Positions 20,356 to 22,915 of a DNA stretch of 22,915 nucleotides are shown here, piece by piece (the first letter of the stretch is position 1; each line of letters starts with the position of its first letter). Origin of the DNA: an uncultured Collinsella sp. (lineage in GTDB: Bacteria; Actinomycetota; Coriobacteriia; Coriobacteriales; Coriobacteriaceae); NCBI GenBank assembly GCA_900544995.1, contig UQXC01000033.1:1-22915 (forward strand), read 5' to 3'. The notes under the pieces are model-generated. The model was not told the origin of the DNA, made no database searches, and saw only the letters and a program-made list of their open reading frames with translations. A program made the position numbers and the translations under genes.

Positions 20356-22915
20356 TTAGATCACCGTCACGCGGCCTTGATTGCCGACGATGGCCTTTGC
20401 CTCGGCCAACAGCGGAATCGAGCGTGCGTTGACCTTGGCCGGCACCTCGGCACGCAGCACACGCCCGTCCACCTGCTCGATAAAGATCTCCACGCGGTCG
20501 CCGCCCGGGTTGGCGGTAAGCACCGTGGCGAGACGCGCCATATTGCCCTGGCTAAAGCGGCTGTTGGGCACCATGACCTCAAACACCTTGGGCTTGTTGC
20601 TCTCCTCGTTAAGCTCCAGCGGCACGATCTCCTGCGCGATGATCTGGTCGCCGCGGTCCGAGCGCTCGAGCTTGCCCTTAATGCGCACAAACGCATCGGA
20701 CAGCTGTGCACCGGTCTCGGGATCGACCTCGCCGTATAGATACCCCTCGGCCTCTTTGTAGGTCTTGGGGAACACCACGACCGTGGCCTCGCCTTCCATG
20801 TCCTCGAGCTGCACAATACCCATGGGGTCGCCGTTTTTGGTCACGCGCTTGGACACGCTCGAGACCATGCCGGCCCACCACAGCGCCTTGCCCTCGGGAA
20901 TCTCCTGGTTGATGGTACCGCCCGTGGGGTTTTGCACCTCGTAGCCGGTATCGATCTGCGAGAACGAGAAGTCGCGTGCCTTGGCTAGTGCATACTCAAA
21001 CGGGCGCAGCGGGTGGTCCGAGACATAGATGCCCAGAACCTCCTTCTCCTGGCTCAGCTTAAGGTGACGGTCCCACTCCTGGCCGTCCGGATCGGGCACG
21101 CTCACCTCAAAGCCCGAGCCCTCAACGTCGCCAAACATATCGAAGAACGACGTCTGGCCACTCGCGCGATCTTTCTGGCGCTTTACCGCGGCATCGATGA
21201 TGTTCTCGGGGTTGTTCTTATCCACAAAGTGCATCATCTGACGACGCGGATACCCCGTGGAGTCGAAAGCACCTGCCTTGATGAGCGATTCGATCACGCG
21301 ACGGTTAGCCTGACTCGAGTCCACGCGCTCGACAAAGTCGTGCAGTGTCTTAAACGGGCCGCCCGCCTCGCGCTCGGCGATAATCGCCTGCGCCACGCCA
21401 GTGCCCACGCCGCGGATGCCGGCCAGACCAAAGCGCACGCCCTCCTTGGTAGCCGTGAACTCGGTACCCGACTCGTTGACATCTGGCGACAGCACAGGGA
21501 TGCCGTCATGACGGCACGCCGAGACGTAGTGAACGATCTTGTCGGTCTTGCCCGTATAGGACGTCAGAACGGCCGCCATGTACTCGTGCGGATAGTGCGC
21601 CTTGAGCCACGCCGTCTGCATAACCAGGATGGCGTAGCCGGCGGAGTGCGACTTGTTAAAGGCGTAGGACGCGAACTCGAGAACATCGTCCCAAATCTTC
21701 TGGGCGACCTCGCGCGTGTAGTTGTTCTTGATAGCGCCGTTCATCCAGTGGTCGTAGGTGGTCTCGTCCGAGCCATCCTCCCAGTGGAGCACCGTCGAGG
21801 TGAGCAGCTTGATCTTTTTCTTAGCCACGGGCTTACGGATACGCGAGTCCGATTCGCCCTTGGAGAAGCCGCACATCTCAACGGAGATGAGCATAACCTG
21901 CTCCTGGTAGACCATGGTGCCGTAGGTTTCACCCAGGATGTCGTCCAGGCGGTCGTCGTAGGAGACGGCCGGCTCCTTGCCGTTCATACGGTTGATGTAG
22001 GACGAAACCATGCCGGCGCCCAGCGGGCCCGGGCGGTATAGAGCGATCAATGCCACGACGTGCTTGTACTCGGTGGGCTTCATGTTCTTGATCGTGGCCG
22101 TCATGCCGGCGGACTCGACCTGGAAGACGCCGGCGGTGTGACCGGAGCCCATGAGCTTAAAGATCTCGGGGTCGTCAAAGGGAATCTCTTCCTCTTTGAT
22201 GTCGATGCCGAAATTCTTTTTGATGTTTGCCTTGGCCTTGGAGATAACCGTCAGCGTGCGCAGGCCCAGGAAGTCCATCTTGAGCAGGCCCATGTCGGCA
22301 ACGGTATGACCCTCGTACTGGGTAATCTCGACGCCGCCCTTGGTATCGAGCTTGGTGGGCACATGCTCGTTGACGGGATCGCGGCAGATCAGGACGGCGC
22401 ACGCGTGCACACCCTCGCCACGGGTGAGGCCCTCGATCGAGAGCGCCGTGTCGATGATACGGCGGGCGTCGTCATCCTTTTTATAGGCCTCGGCAAAGTC
22501 GGGGTTAAACAGATCCTCTTTGCCGGGTTGCTTTTCGAGCACCTGCTTGAGCTTGACCTTGGGGTCGCTCGAAACCATCTTGGACAGGCGCTGGCCCATG
22601 TAGACCGGATAGTCCAGCACGCGCGCGGCGTCGTTGATGGCCTGCTTGGCCTTAATGGTCGAGTAGGTGATGACGTGGGTGACCTTCTCGGGGCCGTAGA
22701 GCTGGCGAACGTGCTCCACGACCTCGAGGCGCCGCTCATCGTCGAAGTCCATATCGATATCGGGCATCTCGGTACGCTGCGGGGACAGGAACCTCTCGAA
22801 CATCAGGCCGTTCTCGAGCGGGTCGAACGCGGTGATGTTCATGGCGTAGGCGACGATAGCACCGGCGGCCGAGCCACGGCCGGGACCGACGCCGATGCCC
22901 GTTGCGCTATGTGGA
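20356..22915 (-). CDS. dnaE: DNA polymerase III alpha subunit, N-terminus outside window
   Basis: The last 852 residues of the replicative polymerase are visible; the frame continues to the right edge, and about 300 residues including the PHP domain lie beyond it. The segment starts inside the palm (IGVGPGRGSAAG). It carries the catalytic aspartates in PDIDMDF (visible residues 51-57), with the third probably in MDFLGLRTL. The finger region has SYAFNKSHSAGYA and the helix-hairpin-helix GIRGVGTGVAQAI. The C-terminal OB domain covers roughly WAGMVSSVSKRVTKNG to QIIAQEI. The frame upstream of an internal ATG at 22842 still reads as conserved DnaE, so that ATG is not the start. The downstream neighbour is the SNF2 helicase gene on the same strand. 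Confidence 0.97.
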   Translation of the reverse strand, partial: PHSATGIGVGPGRGSAAGAIVAYAMNITAFDPLENGLMFERFLSPQRTEMPDIDMDFDDERRLEVVEHVRQLYGPEKVTHVITYSTIKAKQAINDAARVLDYPVYMGQRLSKMVSSDPKVKLKQVLEKQPGKEDLFNPDFAEAYKKDDDARRIIDTALSIEGLTRGEGVHACAVLICRDPVNEHVPTKLDTKGGVEITQYEGHTVADMGLLKMDFLGLRTLTVISKAKANIKKNFGIDIKEEEIPFDDPEIFKLMGSGHTAGVFQVESAGMTATIKNMKPTEYKHVVALIALYRPGPLGAGMVSSYINRMNGKEPAVSYDDRLDDILGETYGTMVYQEQVMLISVEMCGFSKGESDSRIRKPVAKKKIKLLTSTVLHWEDGSDETTYDHWMNGAIKNNYTREVAQKIWDDVLEFASYAFNKSHSAGYAILVMQTAWLKAHYPHEYMAAVLTSYTGKTDKIVHYVSACRHDGIPVLSPDVNESGTEFTATKEGVRFGLAGIRGVGTGVAQAIIAEREAGGPFKTLHDFVERVDSSQANRRVIESLIKAGAFDSTGYPRRQMMHFVDKNNPENIIDAAVKRQKDRASGQTSFFDMFGDVEGSGFEVSVPDPDGQEWDRHLKLSQEKEVLGIYVSDHPLRPFEYALAKARDFSFSQIDTGYEVQNPTGGTINQEIPEGKALWWAGMVSSVSKRVTKNGDPMGIVQLEDMEGEATVVVFPKTYKEAEGYLYGEVDPETGAQLSDAFVRIKGKLERSDRGDQIIAQEIVPLELNEESNKPKVFEVMVPNSRFSQGNMARLATVLTANPGGDRVEIFIEQVDGRVLRAEVPAKVNARSIPLLAEAKAIVGNQGRVTVI

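Noticed and set aside
21013..22041. Open frame of about 340 codons on the plus strand
   Set aside because: It is antisense to highly conserved dnaE sequence and has no recognisable domain.
1..22915. tRNA, rRNA, CRISPR arrays, transposases or prophage genes
   Set aside because: I looked for these on both strands and saw no tRNA-like arms, spaced direct repeats, or transposase or integrase motifs.

Overview
The window is high-GC DNA carrying single-copy housekeeping genes of an actinobacterial type. Family content suggests a gut anaerobe of the class Coriobacteriia, possibly Collinsella or a relative. The indications are formate-tetrahydrofolate ligase plus a cyclodeaminase-type folate enzyme, a one-iron superoxide reductase, an Actinobacteria-style SOS box in front of ruvCAB, and a surface protein with a Tat signal and an LAxTG sorting motif. 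The organism is inferred from gene content, not from any database comparison.

Left part (1-9763, mixed strands). At the left edge is the start of a formiminotetrahydrofolate cyclodeaminase/FchA-type gene on the minus strand. A long intergenic region with a terminator-like hairpin and a 19-bp direct repeat leads to a small lipoprotein. Next come a large exported PI-PLC-like surface protein, a small PH-like protein, a solitary YhcG/DUF1016 nuclease and a possible gene remnant. A double zinc-ribbon protein lies divergent from a CDF metal exporter (probably Mn type). A single-pass membrane protein with heptad repeats closes this part, convergent with the exporter.

Right part (9944-22915, all minus strand). 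In transcription order from the right edge: dnaE (N-terminus outside the window), a SWIM/SNF2 helicase, a superoxide reductase, a NAD-synthetase-like protein, the ruvC-ruvA-ruvB operon under a perfect LexA box, and fhs. DNA replication, recombination and remodelling genes therefore cluster here. The Ruv genes are coupled by one-base TGATG overlaps.

The strongest candidate for something undescribed is the NadE-like protein at 14104-16089. It keeps the nitrilase-plus-synthetase layout but lacks the Glu-Lys-Cys triad and the SGGxDS ATP-binding loop, and it has gained a new C-terminal region. Other items worth a look are the nested 38-bp inverted repeat between dnaE and the helicase gene, the beta-trefoil/PI-PLC surface enzyme, tandem palindromes in the zinc-ribbon/exporter divergent region, and repeated Thr-x-Val motifs in the membrane protein.
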